A DNA stretch of 25,676 nt from a virus. The notes under the pieces are model-generated. The model searched no databases. It saw only the letters and a list, made by a program, of their open reading frames with translations, and was not told where the DNA came from. Numbering within the stretch: position 1 is the first letter of the stretch; every line of letters starts with the position of its first letter. Of the stretch, positions 7,640-16,395 are shown in pieces. The DNA is taken from IMG/VR virus record IMGVR_UViG_3300022591_000779, positions 1 to 25,676 of that record. The stretch is one strand, 5' to 3'. The translations under genes and the position numbers were made by a program.

Positions 7640-9274
7640 TCACCTGTTCGCCAGCAGGATGCGGAGCACGGAGGTCAACTCTTCATTGCTGAGCCCGCCC
7701 CTGCCCTTGGCGATGTTGGCCGCGGCCTTGGGGTTCTTGCCGGCCTTGATCGCGGCAATGAACGCAGCGGACTCGGCCGGGCTGTCCTTGGCCGTGGCGA
7801 TCGTCTTGGGGATCATGATCTCGCCGCTCGTGCCCAACACCGGAATCACGTCGTTGCGCGCGGAATCGGGGCCGGGCGGAATGCTGCCTGGCACTCGGCC
7901 TCCGGTGTCCAGCATCGAGACGAGACTACCGAGCTCAGAACCCTCCGCGGAGCCCACCGCGTCTTCCTGCGCGCTGTATTGTTTCTGACTCGGATCCTGG
8001 ATCGAGTCGGGCGCGGTGTAGTAGTCCGGCACGCCGCCCGAAAGTGATCCTTCGCCGCCCAGCGAACCCGTGCCATCGGCGAGCTTGACGGCCCCGCCCC
8101 GGGCCTGTCCTTGTGGCGCGGGAATCGGGTTGCGCGGGATGAACGGCCTCTTGTTGGCCGCCACCATGCCCAGGCCGAGCAGCACCGAGAGCGCGCTCTT
8201 GATTGGTCCCAGGTACTGCTGCCTCTGTTTCGCGGCTTGGCTGTCCTGGAGTTGCTGGATCTGCATCTCTCGGATCTGCTGGTCGAGCGACTTGGTGGGG
8301 GTCGCCACCGGAGGAACGGCGATGGTCGGCGCCCCGGCGGGATTGGTGGCCGTGGCGCTCGCGTTCGGAGCATCCCCTGCGTCCACGGCCGCGCCCATGG
8401 CGTCGATCTGCTCGGGCGTGTACGGAAGCGTGCCCGCGTCGGCCGCGCTGGGCGTCTGCGGAACGTCGGCCGGCGCAGTGACACCCTCGGGCTGTTCCGC
8501 AAGGTCGCTGGGCGCGATGTCGGAGAGCGAGCCGAGTGAGGTGTCCGGCACATCGCCGCCGCCGAGTGAGGTGTCCGGCACATCGCCGCCGTCGTCCATC
8601 TTCCAGATCGGGCCGCCTCGAGCCGCGCTCTGCATCGCGGTCCCCATGCCGCCCCAGCCCGCGCCGGCCGCTTGGTTCGCACCCTGGACGTTCTGTGCGC
8701 CGATGCCCGCGGCCAACTGCTGCGCCCCGAGTTGCCCCGTGGTGGTGGCCGCGTTCAGGTTGCTGATGCCCTGGACATTCGCCCCGAACATCTGATTCGC
8801 GCCCTGCTGTTGCTGCGCGAGCACCTGGCCGAGTTGTTCCTGCGCGGTCCTTTGCTCCTGGAGCCGCTGTAATCCGGCCTGTCCGGCCGCCTGCTGGCGG
8901 GTCGCCGCCTCGTTTTGCATGGCAAGCCGCTGCGCCATCGCCGGGTTCATGCCGCGCGCGGACGCCGCCGCACCGGCCGCGCCCTGGATGTTCTGGGCGG
9001 TCGCCTGCTGGAGTTGGAGTCCTGCCAGAGACGGCCCCTTGCCGGCCGTTTGTGCCTCCAACTCGTTCGCCAATTGGCTTTGCCCCGCGTTTGCCGCCGC
9101 CTGCTGTTGCGTTCCGGCGTTCATCCCCGAGGTGTAATCGTATCCGTTGATCGCGGGCGCGTAGGGTTGGAAGGTGTTCTGCGCGGGAGCGAACAGCGCC
9201 GACAGGGTGCCGCCGAAGTCTTTCTTGACTCCACCGCGCTTGGCCAGGATCTTCAGGGCGTCGATGAGCTTCAT
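7640..9274 (-). CDS. Internal virion / ejection-type protein, Gln/Ala-rich
   Basis: A 544-residue protein starting at ATG 9274, with GAGAGG upstream, 11 nt after the hub gene stop. Residues 50-205 are strongly Ala/Gln-rich and helical. A direct peptide duplication (GGDVPDTSLG twice) sits at about residues 229-248 and reflects a 30-bp DNA repeat. The linker is Pro/Ala/Asp-rich to about 325. A short hydrophobic helix lies at about 357-374 (PIKSALSVLLGLGMVAA). Near the C-terminus is a motif familiar from phage ejection and tape-measure proteins (GGRVPG, then PDSARNDVIPVLGTSGEIMIPK, residues 458-490). It is first of three co-transcribed genes with the same character, in the position of T7 gp14. 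No enzymatic motif is seen. A role in DNA ejection is inferred from order and composition. Confidence 0.7.
   Translation of the reverse strand: MKLIDALKILAKRGGVKKDFGGTLSALFAPAQNTFQPYAPAINGYDYTSGMNAGTQQQAAANAGQSQLANELEAQTAGKGPSLAGLQLQQATAQNIQGAAGAAASARGMNPAMAQRLAMQNEAATRQQAAGQAGLQRLQEQRTAQEQLGQVLAQQQQGANQMFGANVQGISNLNAATTTGQLGAQQLAAGIGAQNVQGANQAAGAGWGGMGTAMQSAARGGPIWKMDDGGDVPDTSLGGGDVPDTSLGSLSDIAPSDLAEQPEGVTAPADVPQTPSAADAGTLPYTPEQIDAMGAAVDAGDAPNASATATNPAGAPTIAVPPVATPTKSLDQQIREMQIQQLQDSQAAKQRQQYLGPIKSALSVLLGLGMVAANKRPFIPRNPIPAPQGQARGGAVKLADGTGSLGGEGSLSGGVPDYYTAPDSIQDPSQKQYSAQEDAVGSAEGSELGSLVSMLDTGGRVPGSIPPGPDSARNDVIPVLGTSGEIMIPKTIATAKDSPAESAAFIAAIKAGKNPKAAANIAKGRGGLSNEELTSVLRILLANR
8531..8590. 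repeat. Tandem duplication, two 30-bp copies
   Basis: Two identical 30-bp units lie head to tail at 8531-8560 and 8561-8590 (each begins GCCGAGTGAGGTGTCCGGCA). They are in frame inside the Gln/Ala-rich ejection-type gene and encode the peptide GGDVPDTSLG twice. An exact copy at DNA level suggests a recent slippage duplication in a linker that tolerates length change. Confidence 0.95.
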
Positions 9275-9285
9275 GTGATCGCCTC

Positions 9286-12200
9286 TCAGTATTTGTTACT
9301 CGCCGGAAGTTTTCGCATCCCCTTCATCAGCCCCACCTCGAACGACAGGCCGCTGTAGGTCGGAAGATCCCCGCCAGTGTACGCGCCAGAGTCGGAAAAT
9401 TCCACCTGAACCGCGGGGCCTTTCTGATCGGTCAGGTGGATCTGAGCCTCCAGCGGCCCCGCCGTCCCCGCTGAATCCCAGTCGCTCGTGTTCATCGTCG
9501 CCAACTGCGCGTCTGGATCGCTGTCCTTGAAGTTGTTTCGGATGGTAGCGTTGAGCGTGAAATCCCCCACGCCCTTCTGGCCCAGGATGTCAATGCGGCG
9601 AGTGCGCTGCCAGTGCGCCACACCCGAGAGCCTGATCCATGCCGATTTCCAGCCGAGCGGAATCCAGTTGCCATCGTCGGTCGGCGTGCCCTCGCCCTCT
9701 TGGTACAGCTTCCCATCGCCCCCGAGAAGTGTGTAGCTCGATCCAAGATATGCGGCGCCGAAGTTGTTCGCCCGCGTGGTCCACGTCGCCCACTGACCGA
9801 TCAGCCAATCGTAGACAATGACCGTGGAACTGCTGGTCAGCACAAAGCGCACCTGGTGCTTGGCTTCAGCAAGGTGAGCCGCCGTCACGGTTTGCCCGGA
9901 CAGCAACGGCTCAATCTCGGCGCCGATGTAGTTGAGAGTCAATCCACGATCGAGCAGGTAGATTCCTCGCTCGGAACGGAAGAAGGTCCCCGCCATCGAG
10001 GACACCACCGAGCCCGGATCGATGCAGCCGGTGTTTCCCGGCAGTGGGGCGAGATCGATGTAATTGTCGCCAGTGGTTCCAGTCGGATCGAGACCTTGGC
10101 TCGCAGTGGTCCAGATCCGATTCGACATGAAGATGATCAGCCGATCGTCCATCGACCCCAGCGCCACAATGTCGCCGTCCCGCGGGTCCATGATGATCTG
10201 GAGCGAATCGGAGAACTCGACCGGAACCGATGACGTTGGCGCACCGGAGACCTGAAGCGGCTTGCTGTACCAGATGACGTTGCGATCGATGGAGTCGATC
10301 ACGAACAATCGACCGCGGTGCTCGATCGGGGCCACGCACGCGGGTGGGTAGATGTTCTCAAGCACGCCGCCCGTGGTGTAGAGCCTCGGCAGCCCGGACA
10401 GATCGGAATCAGGGATCGCGTCCTCGTATGTGCTGGTATCCGATCCTGGCACATTCGCCACCTGAGCGATCTTGTAGAGCACCCCGGTCGCGTTCTGCGA
10501 GCGGTAGATGCCGACCCGGACTCCCGCCTTGTCGGTGAGTCGGAGGTTGGGATAGGTCAGCGTGATCGGGTTGGTCGCGTCCACCGCCAGCAATGGGCGA
10601 ACGATGAATTGAGGAGTCGGCGCCGAGTGGTGGACGTTGCCAAATCCGTCTGTCCACTCGTAGACGAAAGCGTACTGGTACGAATATCCGGTGGACGTTG
10701 TGCCGTCGCTTGTCTCGGGCGCGGTCTGCTCGTCGCCTATCGCGGTTGCCCCCTGATCGGTGTAGGTGACAATCTCGTCGTGGAACTGGAGCGCCCGCGC
10801 GGGCCCTTCGCTCGTGCCGTTGACCGGGATCGCGATTGTGTTGTCAATCGACTTCTCGGTGCCCGACAGGATTCCTCGATAGACCACGTAGCCAGTGGCG
10901 CCGACCACTCGGGGCCAAGAGAGCAATACGCCGCCCTCCAGTGTCAGCACGATGCTGACCTCGTTGCTCGGCAGCCCGATGCCGAAGGCGGTGCAGGCTG
11001 CGACCTTGTAGAATAGTTTCTGTCCGGCTGGCAGCACGCCGCCGATTTCGCTGGCCTCCGGTGGCGTGACGTTGATGTCGGGAGACCATGTCCCGGTGTC
11101 GAAGAACTGCACGGCCTGCCATGGAGTGGACTGAGGCACGTCGGAGATCCATCCGTGAACCCCAGTGGCACCAGTGCGCCGATAGACCCGGTACATGCAG
11201 CCCGGGGCCACGTTGTCGAAGATCACGAAGGCGCAACTGTTGACCGATACGCTCACCGAAATGGATGCGCTCGGCGCGGTCTCCCCGTAGATGGTCGAGG
11301 TCGTGATCTCGTATGCCTTGCTCCCGGCCGGCAACAAACACTGGCCAGCGCTGAGCGTGTACGTATTCGGATTGTGAGTGTCTGTCGGGTCGGTACTCTT
11401 CGCGGTGATGTCGAAGTGGTCCCCTGGATGCCAAGGATTGACCAGGGCGGTTATTGTGTCCTGGCAGAACCACGTCACGTTGTCGGTGCTGATCCAGTAT
11501 TCGTAGTACCCTGCCCCGATAACCGGAGCATTGTTCTGCGTCACCGTTATGCAGTGCGCTCCATCCATCACTATAGACCAAACGTCGCTCCACGGTCCAT
11601 TGACCGAGAAGGTCATGTCGTCGATCGTTCCGAATACTGCGCGCTCCTTGATGTAATAGGTTGCCGCCGGCAGGTTCCCGCTGTTGCTTCCGCTGAGGGT
11701 GAGATCGCCGGTCGGGATCTGTGCGATCGTCCCGACACGGTGGATGGCGGTTTGCGTTCCACCATTCGATTGTGTGGCAGCGGCCAGTGCCGGCTGTGTC
11801 AACGGCAGCGCATACGTCCCGGCGGTGGTATCGGTCGTCGGCGCAGGGACAGTTGGATCTTGAACCTGGGCTCCGTCATCCACCCAGCGGAGCTGGTCAA
11901 TAATCTTTCCATCCTGCAACACCTGAGCGTCAAGGTAGGCAAGAAAGAAAAAGCTGGGCGAGGTCCCAGAGTAGACTTTGTATCCCAGAGCGCCCGAGAT
12001 GGCCGCCCAACTGAGCGCCACAGAGCCATGGTCCAATGCCGATGTCGTGACCGAGACAGCGTTTGACGCAGGGGTTTCCCCAATGGCGTTGACCGCGGTC
12101 ATCACGTAGCCATGCGCACCATCGGCCAGCGATCCGCATACAGTGTCCGCGATGCCCGCCAGGGTCGGAACGGTCAGGGCGGTGCCCCCATACTGCACAT

Positions 12201-13725
12201 CGGACGTGATCCCCTCCGGGTAGAGGTTGAAGCCAAGTTCGCTGAGCGTCTGACCGTCCCAGAGCCGTGGTACGCCGCCAGAGAAGATGGTGGCCCGCGC
12301 GAATGACTCCGCGGTCGGAACGGTCGGGGCCAGGGTCAGAAGCGATACTCCCGTGGTGCTCTTGAATACCGCACTCCCGCTTTCGGCGACCGACGTGACA
12401 CTTGAAACATCCAGCGCCGCCAGAACAATCGCGCTGCCGATGGCGTTGGTGTTCGGCAGGTAGAGCCCATGGATTCCGCCCGCGGTCCCGGGGAGCAGAC
12501 GCGAGACCACTTCGGCGCCAGAGGACCGAACCCATCGCATCACGAAGAAGGTGTCTTGCAGAACCGCGTCGTTGTTCTGCGCGTCTGGGTTTGATTGGTG
12601 CAATGCAAGAAAGAGACAATTCCCAGAGCCGTCAAACCACGGCCGACCGGCAATGCCAACGACCGGAAACGCCGCGACAGTGGAAGGAGTCACCAGCGTC
12701 GTGCTGTCATAGGCCACGCCCGCCCCCGCCGGGTCGTGAACCGTGAAGGCGAAGAAAAACCCGGAGCCAACGTTTCCGACGAAGTAGTTGCAGGTCAATG
12801 AGACCAGATTCGGCTGTGCTGCGCCATAGTCCGCGGACTTTCCGAATGTGCTGGCGCCGGGGGCGTAGCTGTTGTAACTGACAACGCCGCTAGAATGATT
12901 CCAGTAGCAGAACCAGAGCGAGTTTGCCTGATCCCAGCAAATCGAGGAGACACACACCCCGGACGTGCTGGCGACCGATACGGGCGTACCGACCACCAAC
13001 GAGGCATTGATCGGGATGAGTTTCAAGTTGCCCGCGGTGCTCGACAGGGTGCAGATCCAGACTTGCGCGGTTCCGAACCGGCACACATCATAGTTCCCGG
13101 TAGCTGGGAAACCATCAGCAAACAAGACGGAAACAGGAGTCGGGGTCCCGGTCGGGTTCGTGCAATCGACAGGCGCGAAATAGAGCCGATTCCCCTGCAC
13201 GTAGAAGATGAGCAGGTAATGCCCGAAGGCCAGCACCCGGGGCCGCTGCGCCGCTATGTTCAGCAGCACGTTGAACACCAGGATCGGGCCGCCCACCTCC
13301 TGGACCTGATAGCGCACGCCGCCCGAGCTGTCCTGCCAGGCCGTGCAAATCAGCTTCCCATCCAGGCTGATCGCGCTGTCCGGGTACGATTGGCTGTTGG
13401 TGTTAGAGATGATCTCCTGAAGCCTGGGCTCCAGAATGGCCATGTCTCCGTGCGGCATCCACTCGCCCATTGTCTGCGAGTAGCCGAGCAACTGCTGCGA
13501 AGTGTGGCCGAGCACTTCGCCGTGAGCATCGAAGAGCGCATCAAGTCCCGCGAGGGCCGCGAAGTTGGTCGAGGTCAAGCCATTGCGCCGGCCGATCTCG
13601 CCCGGGTGATCGAACTGGCCATTAACCAGTTTGAGCAACTTCGTTGAGGCGACTCGCTTCGGGTCATCTCGGAGCGAGAGACCGCCGGCAAACGCAACCT
13701 CAACGATATCGGTCTGAAGCGCCAT
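9286..13725 (-). CDS. Giant tail hub / stopper-like protein with FN3-like repeats
   Basis: A 1479-residue protein starting at ATG 13725, three nucleotides after the connector stop. The N-terminus (residues 1-60: VEVAFAGGLSLRDDP, HPGEIGRRNGL) and the C-terminal third (about 1120-1370: RGRLFVIDSIDRNVIWYSKP, DDRLIIFMSNRIWTT, CIDPGSVVSSMAGTFFRSER, GIYLLDRGL) resemble phage hub proteins such as P22 gp10 and T7 gp12, with beta-propeller-like repeats. Between them lie at least four fibronectin-III-like units, with pairs such as VNAIGETPASNAVSV and GALGYKVYSG (about 530-625), STIYGETAPSA and CMYRVYRRTG (795-885), TAFGIGLPSNEVSI and ATGYVVYRG (895-990), and WTDGFGNVHHSAP and GVRVGIYRSQ (1010-1105). 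P22 gp10 is about 470 residues and T7 gp12 about 794, so this protein is much enlarged. It probably closes the tail under the connector and may also display binding modules. Confidence 0.75.
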   Translation of the reverse strand: MALQTDIVEVAFAGGLSLRDDPKRVASTKLLKLVNGQFDHPGEIGRRNGLTSTNFAALAGLDALFDAHGEVLGHTSQQLLGYSQTMGEWMPHGDMAILEPRLQEIISNTNSQSYPDSAISLDGKLICTAWQDSSGGVRYQVQEVGGPILVFNVLLNIAAQRPRVLAFGHYLLIFYVQGNRLYFAPVDCTNPTGTPTPVSVLFADGFPATGNYDVCRFGTAQVWICTLSSTAGNLKLIPINASLVVGTPVSVASTSGVCVSSICWDQANSLWFCYWNHSSGVVSYNSYAPGASTFGKSADYGAAQPNLVSLTCNYFVGNVGSGFFFAFTVHDPAGAGVAYDSTTLVTPSTVAAFPVVGIAGRPWFDGSGNCLFLALHQSNPDAQNNDAVLQDTFFVMRWVRSSGAEVVSRLLPGTAGGIHGLYLPNTNAIGSAIVLAALDVSSVTSVAESGSAVFKSTTGVSLLTLAPTVPTAESFARATIFSGGVPRLWDGQTLSELGFNLYPEGITSDVQYGGTALTVPTLAGIADTVCGSLADGAHGYVMTAVNAIGETPASNAVSVTTSALDHGSVALSWAAISGALGYKVYSGTSPSFFFLAYLDAQVLQDGKIIDQLRWVDDGAQVQDPTVPAPTTDTTAGTYALPLTQPALAAATQSNGGTQTAIHRVGTIAQIPTGDLTLSGSNSGNLPAATYYIKERAVFGTIDDMTFSVNGPWSDVWSIVMDGAHCITVTQNNAPVIGAGYYEYWISTDNVTWFCQDTITALVNPWHPGDHFDITAKSTDPTDTHNPNTYTLSAGQCLLPAGSKAYEITTSTIYGETAPSASISVSVSVNSCAFVIFDNVAPGCMYRVYRRTGATGVHGWISDVPQSTPWQAVQFFDTGTWSPDINVTPPEASEIGGVLPAGQKLFYKVAACTAFGIGLPSNEVSIVLTLEGGVLLSWPRVVGATGYVVYRGILSGTEKSIDNTIAIPVNGTSEGPARALQFHDEIVTYTDQGATAIGDEQTAPETSDGTTSTGYSYQYAFVYEWTDGFGNVHHSAPTPQFIVRPLLAVDATNPITLTYPNLRLTDKAGVRVGIYRSQNATGVLYKIAQVANVPGSDTSTYEDAIPDSDLSGLPRLYTTGGVLENIYPPACVAPIEHRGRLFVIDSIDRNVIWYSKPLQVSGAPTSSVPVEFSDSLQIIMDPRDGDIVALGSMDDRLIIFMSNRIWTTASQGLDPTGTTGDNYIDLAPLPGNTGCIDPGSVVSSMAGTFFRSERGIYLLDRGLTLNYIGAEIEPLLSGQTVTAAHLAEAKHQVRFVLTSSSTVIVYDWLIGQWATWTTRANNFGAAYLGSSYTLLGGDGKLYQEGEGTPTDDGNWIPLGWKSAWIRLSGVAHWQRTRRIDILGQKGVGDFTLNATIRNNFKDSDPDAQLATMNTSDWDSAGTAGPLEAQIHLTDQKGPAVQVEFSDSGAYTGGDLPTYSGLSFEVGLMKGMRKLPASNKY

Positions 13726-13728
13726 GGT

Positions 13729-15069
13729 TCAACGGGACCACCCAGGGTAAAGTCCGCCCCACCAAGAGTTCGAGTTGTTCGTGTCTGCGACGTGCGCCGG
13801 CTCGCCCGGGTTGCGCTGCCACGTCGCTCGGCGAATGCGCTCCTCGAGCTTTTCGAGCATGCTTGCCTCAAGCGTCACATCCACTTCTTCCTTGTTCTTC
13901 ATCCACATTGCGGCCTTAAGAACCGCGTACTCAAGCCAGCCGTTGTGGTCATCGACCCGGGACGCCCAGACCTTGAATGAGGGCGTCAGCGTGAACCCGT
14001 TGGAACTCATCCACACCACAGACGGGGTTCCGACTTGCTTCAGCGTCACCACCTGACCGGAGATAGATGTCCTGATGTTCGAGTCGGCAGTGGCAATGGC
14101 GCCAGCGAGGTTGCTTGCCAGCGCACCGCCATCCATGGCCACAGGGATGGCACCGGAGACAACCGGGGGTGCGCCACTCGACTGGACTTCGTAGAGGCAG
14201 GCGTTGAGCGCCAGCATTTCACCGGGTTGAGCGTTGGTAACATCGATGGTCGCAGAGTCACAAAGCGTCGGGGCGATCGGGAAGTAATCGAGCCGCAGCG
14301 TGATTCCAGACTGAGGAGGCGGGGACAACCTGATCTGCGTTCCGATGATCTCATAGTAGAGAGCCCATCTGTACCCGCTCAGCATCGGGAATCCAAACGG
14401 CCCCTGAACGCGGTGCCGTTCCGCCCACGCAATCCGCTTGATCGGCAGCCAATACGTCGGGTAGCTTCCGCTCCCGCCGATCCACGGCGTTTCGAGCGAG
14501 AGGAACTGCGAGAAGTCGGCAGGGAGATCGTAATACTCTGCGGCCCCCGTGGTGACGAAGGTGTAAGTGCTGTGCGTGTATTTCGACCCGCTCGCCTGCT
14601 TGATCAAGTCGTCGAGATCCTTGATCCCGCTCTGTAGATACTCCGTGACCTCGGCGTCGGTGCAGAAATTCCCCTTTTGCTGATTGGCCCGAGCCCTCGC
14701 CTGCCGAATGAGCGTCGTGCAGTCAACCGTGGCACTGCGAAGTTGTATCGGCTGCGGCGTGGACGTGGCCAGCGCGACGGTCCCGGGAGTGACCACTGGC
14801 GCCACATAGGGCGAGTCGTACTCGACGTAGCGAGGGAACGACGTGGCGCCGAAGTCCACCACGCCAACGAATCGGCAGCCGACGGTGTTGACCAGCGGGA
14901 TGTCATACACCCCATTGCCAAGATCGCTAATAGCCGGCGGCGTGGGGGACGTGTTTCCGATGACCTCTTTGAAAAAGGGCCAGGTCGCGCCGGTGGCCAA
15001 GCCCGGCAAGGGGTTTCCGTTGCTGTCGTAAAGCGTGAAGATGAGATCGCTGAGAGCAGCCATGGTCAT
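13729..15069 (-). CDS. Head-to-tail connector / adaptor protein (T7 gp11-like)
   Basis: A 446-residue protein. ATG 15069 overlaps the LamG gene stop (ATGA); a second ATG at 15063 gives MAALS. Residues 115-220 show the pattern of podovirus connector proteins: LIRQARARANQQKGNFCTDA, then EVTEYLQSGIKDLDDLI, a Tyr-rich beta strand, EYYDLPADFSQFLSLE and IKRIAWAERHR. After LRLDYFPIAP the C-terminal helices resume at 371-428 (NGWLEYAVLKAAMWMKNKEE, then LEKLEERIRRATWQR). The core is interrupted by an extra beta-type module at about 272-370 (VTNAQPGEMLALNA, LAGAIATADSNIRTSISGQV), a kind often seen in phage structural proteins. Residues 1-105 form another extra Ig-like domain (DLIFTLYDSNGNPLPGLATG). The protein should sit between portal and hub; its position directly before the hub gene agrees. 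Confidence 0.75.
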   Translation of the reverse strand: MTMAALSDLIFTLYDSNGNPLPGLATGATWPFFKEVIGNTSPTPPAISDLGNGVYDIPLVNTVGCRFVGVVDFGATSFPRYVEYDSPYVAPVVTPGTVALATSTPQPIQLRSATVDCTTLIRQARARANQQKGNFCTDAEVTEYLQSGIKDLDDLIKQASGSKYTHSTYTFVTTGAAEYYDLPADFSQFLSLETPWIGGSGSYPTYWLPIKRIAWAERHRVQGPFGFPMLSGYRWALYYEIIGTQIRLSPPPQSGITLRLDYFPIAPTLCDSATIDVTNAQPGEMLALNACLYEVQSSGAPPVVSGAIPVAMDGGALASNLAGAIATADSNIRTSISGQVVTLKQVGTPSVVWMSSNGFTLTPSFKVWASRVDDHNGWLEYAVLKAAMWMKNKEEVDVTLEASMLEKLEERIRRATWQRNPGEPAHVADTNNSNSWWGGLYPGWSR

Positions 15070-16118
15070 TGCCCCGCGATCCCTGCGCCCGGGTACGCCG
15101 AGCGGTAGCGCGTGCGCCAGTGGGCGTCGCCGTAAGGAGCGCCAGGAAATTCATCGTACTCGAAATAGGCATAATCGGCTGGGTGACTAACCCAAATTCC
15201 CCAGGTGCCGCCCGCCCCTTGATTCCCGGCAAGGCATATCCGCGCCATCGTCAACCCGGTCAACTGCACGTCGCAAACCGAATACAGGTACTCGTGCAGC
15301 TTGTAGCCGTCTAGAAAGACCCGCATGGTCTTGGTCGCGGCGTCCCAAGTGAGCGCAACGTGCGACCATACCCCTACCGACCACGGCGCTTGATTCTGCG
15401 AGGCGCTGTAGAGGACTCCGTCCTGCGGGAACGTAGTGTCGTAGATCCCGTTGACACACTGCACTTCGTGGAACCAAGTCCCGGTGACGCCAATCGCAAA
15501 CACCTCTTTCGCAGTCGGATCCCAAACCATGAACAGATTTTCCGGCCCGCCCACGAAAAAGAGCGACGTGCGCTTCACCCATACCGAGAGCGCGAAAGAT
15601 CCGTTGGGAGCCACTGCTCCCGGAGGTGTGCACCAGCCCTCCCGGTAAGCATAGGACCGCTGGGCGAAACCGACTGCATTCCCGTAGGGTCCAGAATGCC
15701 CGCGAACTGTCGTGGTCCCGTTGGTCCCGGGCTGCTCACACAACCCCATTTGGCACGCACCGCCGTCGCACCCAGTCGAGATGCCAGAGCCGAGGTTCGG
15801 GTAGCAGATCGGGCCATAGATCGTGTCGTAGGGAACTCCAGCGTCGGGATTTTCACGCAGCGTCCAGAGCCCAACCGCGGCAGGGTCCGCGGCGGGCTCG
15901 GCGATCCCGCTGCCGCTAACTGTCGCGCACACCCATCCGCCGTCCTGGGCGACCAGTATCTGACCGTTGGGACAGGCAGTGAGTTTGATGTTTGGGGCGA
16001 GGCCGCCTGAGGACGAGAGCGGCGAGGTGGCAGTCACCTTGGTGACGCCCATGGGGCCCGGAGTGATCGCGGGCCCCGAACCGAGTGCCAGCAGAAACGC
16101 CAGCGAGAGAACGAGCAC
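15066..16118 (-). CDS. LamG / concanavalin-A-like domain protein with signal peptide
   Basis: A 350-residue protein starting at GTG 16118 behind a strong AGGAGGT placed six nucleotides upstream. Residues 1-14 are uncharged and hydrophobic (MLVLSLAFLLALGS), resembling a short signal peptide or anchor, followed by PAITPGPMG. Residues 26-65 show a collar-like pattern common in phage and bacterial fibre proteins (VTATSPLSSSGGLAPNI, CPNGQILVAQDGGWVC). A LamG/concanavalin-A-like domain covers about 82-330, with the diagnostic strand pair WSHVALTWDAATKTMRVFLD followed by GYKLHE (251-276). The chain has ten cysteines. LamG domains bind glycans or proteins; here it may mediate adhesion to the host surface or decorate the virion. 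It sits between capsid-adjacent genes and the connector and overlaps the connector start. The domain call is good; the place of action is inferred. Confidence 0.75.
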   Translation of the reverse strand: MLVLSLAFLLALGSGPAITPGPMGVTKVTATSPLSSSGGLAPNIKLTACPNGQILVAQDGGWVCATVSGSGIAEPAADPAAVGLWTLRENPDAGVPYDTIYGPICYPNLGSGISTGCDGGACQMGLCEQPGTNGTTTVRGHSGPYGNAVGFAQRSYAYREGWCTPPGAVAPNGSFALSVWVKRTSLFFVGGPENLFMVWDPTAKEVFAIGVTGTWFHEVQCVNGIYDTTFPQDGVLYSASQNQAPWSVGVWSHVALTWDAATKTMRVFLDGYKLHEYLYSVCDVQLTGLTMARICLAGNQGAGGTWGIWVSHPADYAYFEYDEFPGAPYGDAHWRTRYRSAYPGAGIAGQ

Positions 16119-16141
16119 GACAGACCTCCTATCACCGGGGC

Positions 16142-16381
16142 CTAGTCGTGCGGGCCCTCGCTGTGCGGCTCCGCGTCGAGGATGGCGAAGGCGTTCTTGA
16201 GCGCCGCCGCCACCCCCGACTTGTCTCCCTTCCCGATCGCGTCGATCAGGTCCTGAGCCGCCGCTTCCACGCCCGCGTTGTCTCCGCCGTCGTCATCCGG
16301 CGGCTCTCCGGGCGCGTTGTGCCCGACGGCGATCATCAGGCTCGGCACGTGCTTCTTCATCTCATCGCTGAGCTTGCCCAT
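16142..16381 (-). CDS. Small acidic protein, 79 aa, head region
   Basis: A 79-residue protein starting at ATG 16381, with GAGGAGAGG upstream, 14 nt after the stop of the Cys-rich virion gene. The N-terminus is basic-amphipathic (MGKLSDEMKKHVPSLMIAVG). The middle is an acidic, Gly/Pro-rich linker (EPPDDDGGDNAG). The C-terminal half is a predicted helix pair (AAQDLIDAIGKGDKSGVAAA, LKNAFAILDA). Short acidic proteins with this linker plus a DLxDAxxxGDxxxxxxAL helix are common beside capsid genes in phages of this kind, but I know of no established function. The frame stays open upstream to 17410, yet the Shine-Dalgarno and domain limits clearly choose 16381. Confidence 0.75.
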   Translation of the reverse strand: MGKLSDEMKKHVPSLMIAVGHNAPGEPPDDDGGDNAGVEAAAQDLIDAIGKGDKSGVAAALKNAFAILDAEPHSEGPHD

Positions 16382-16395
16382 GGTCTCGCCTCTCC

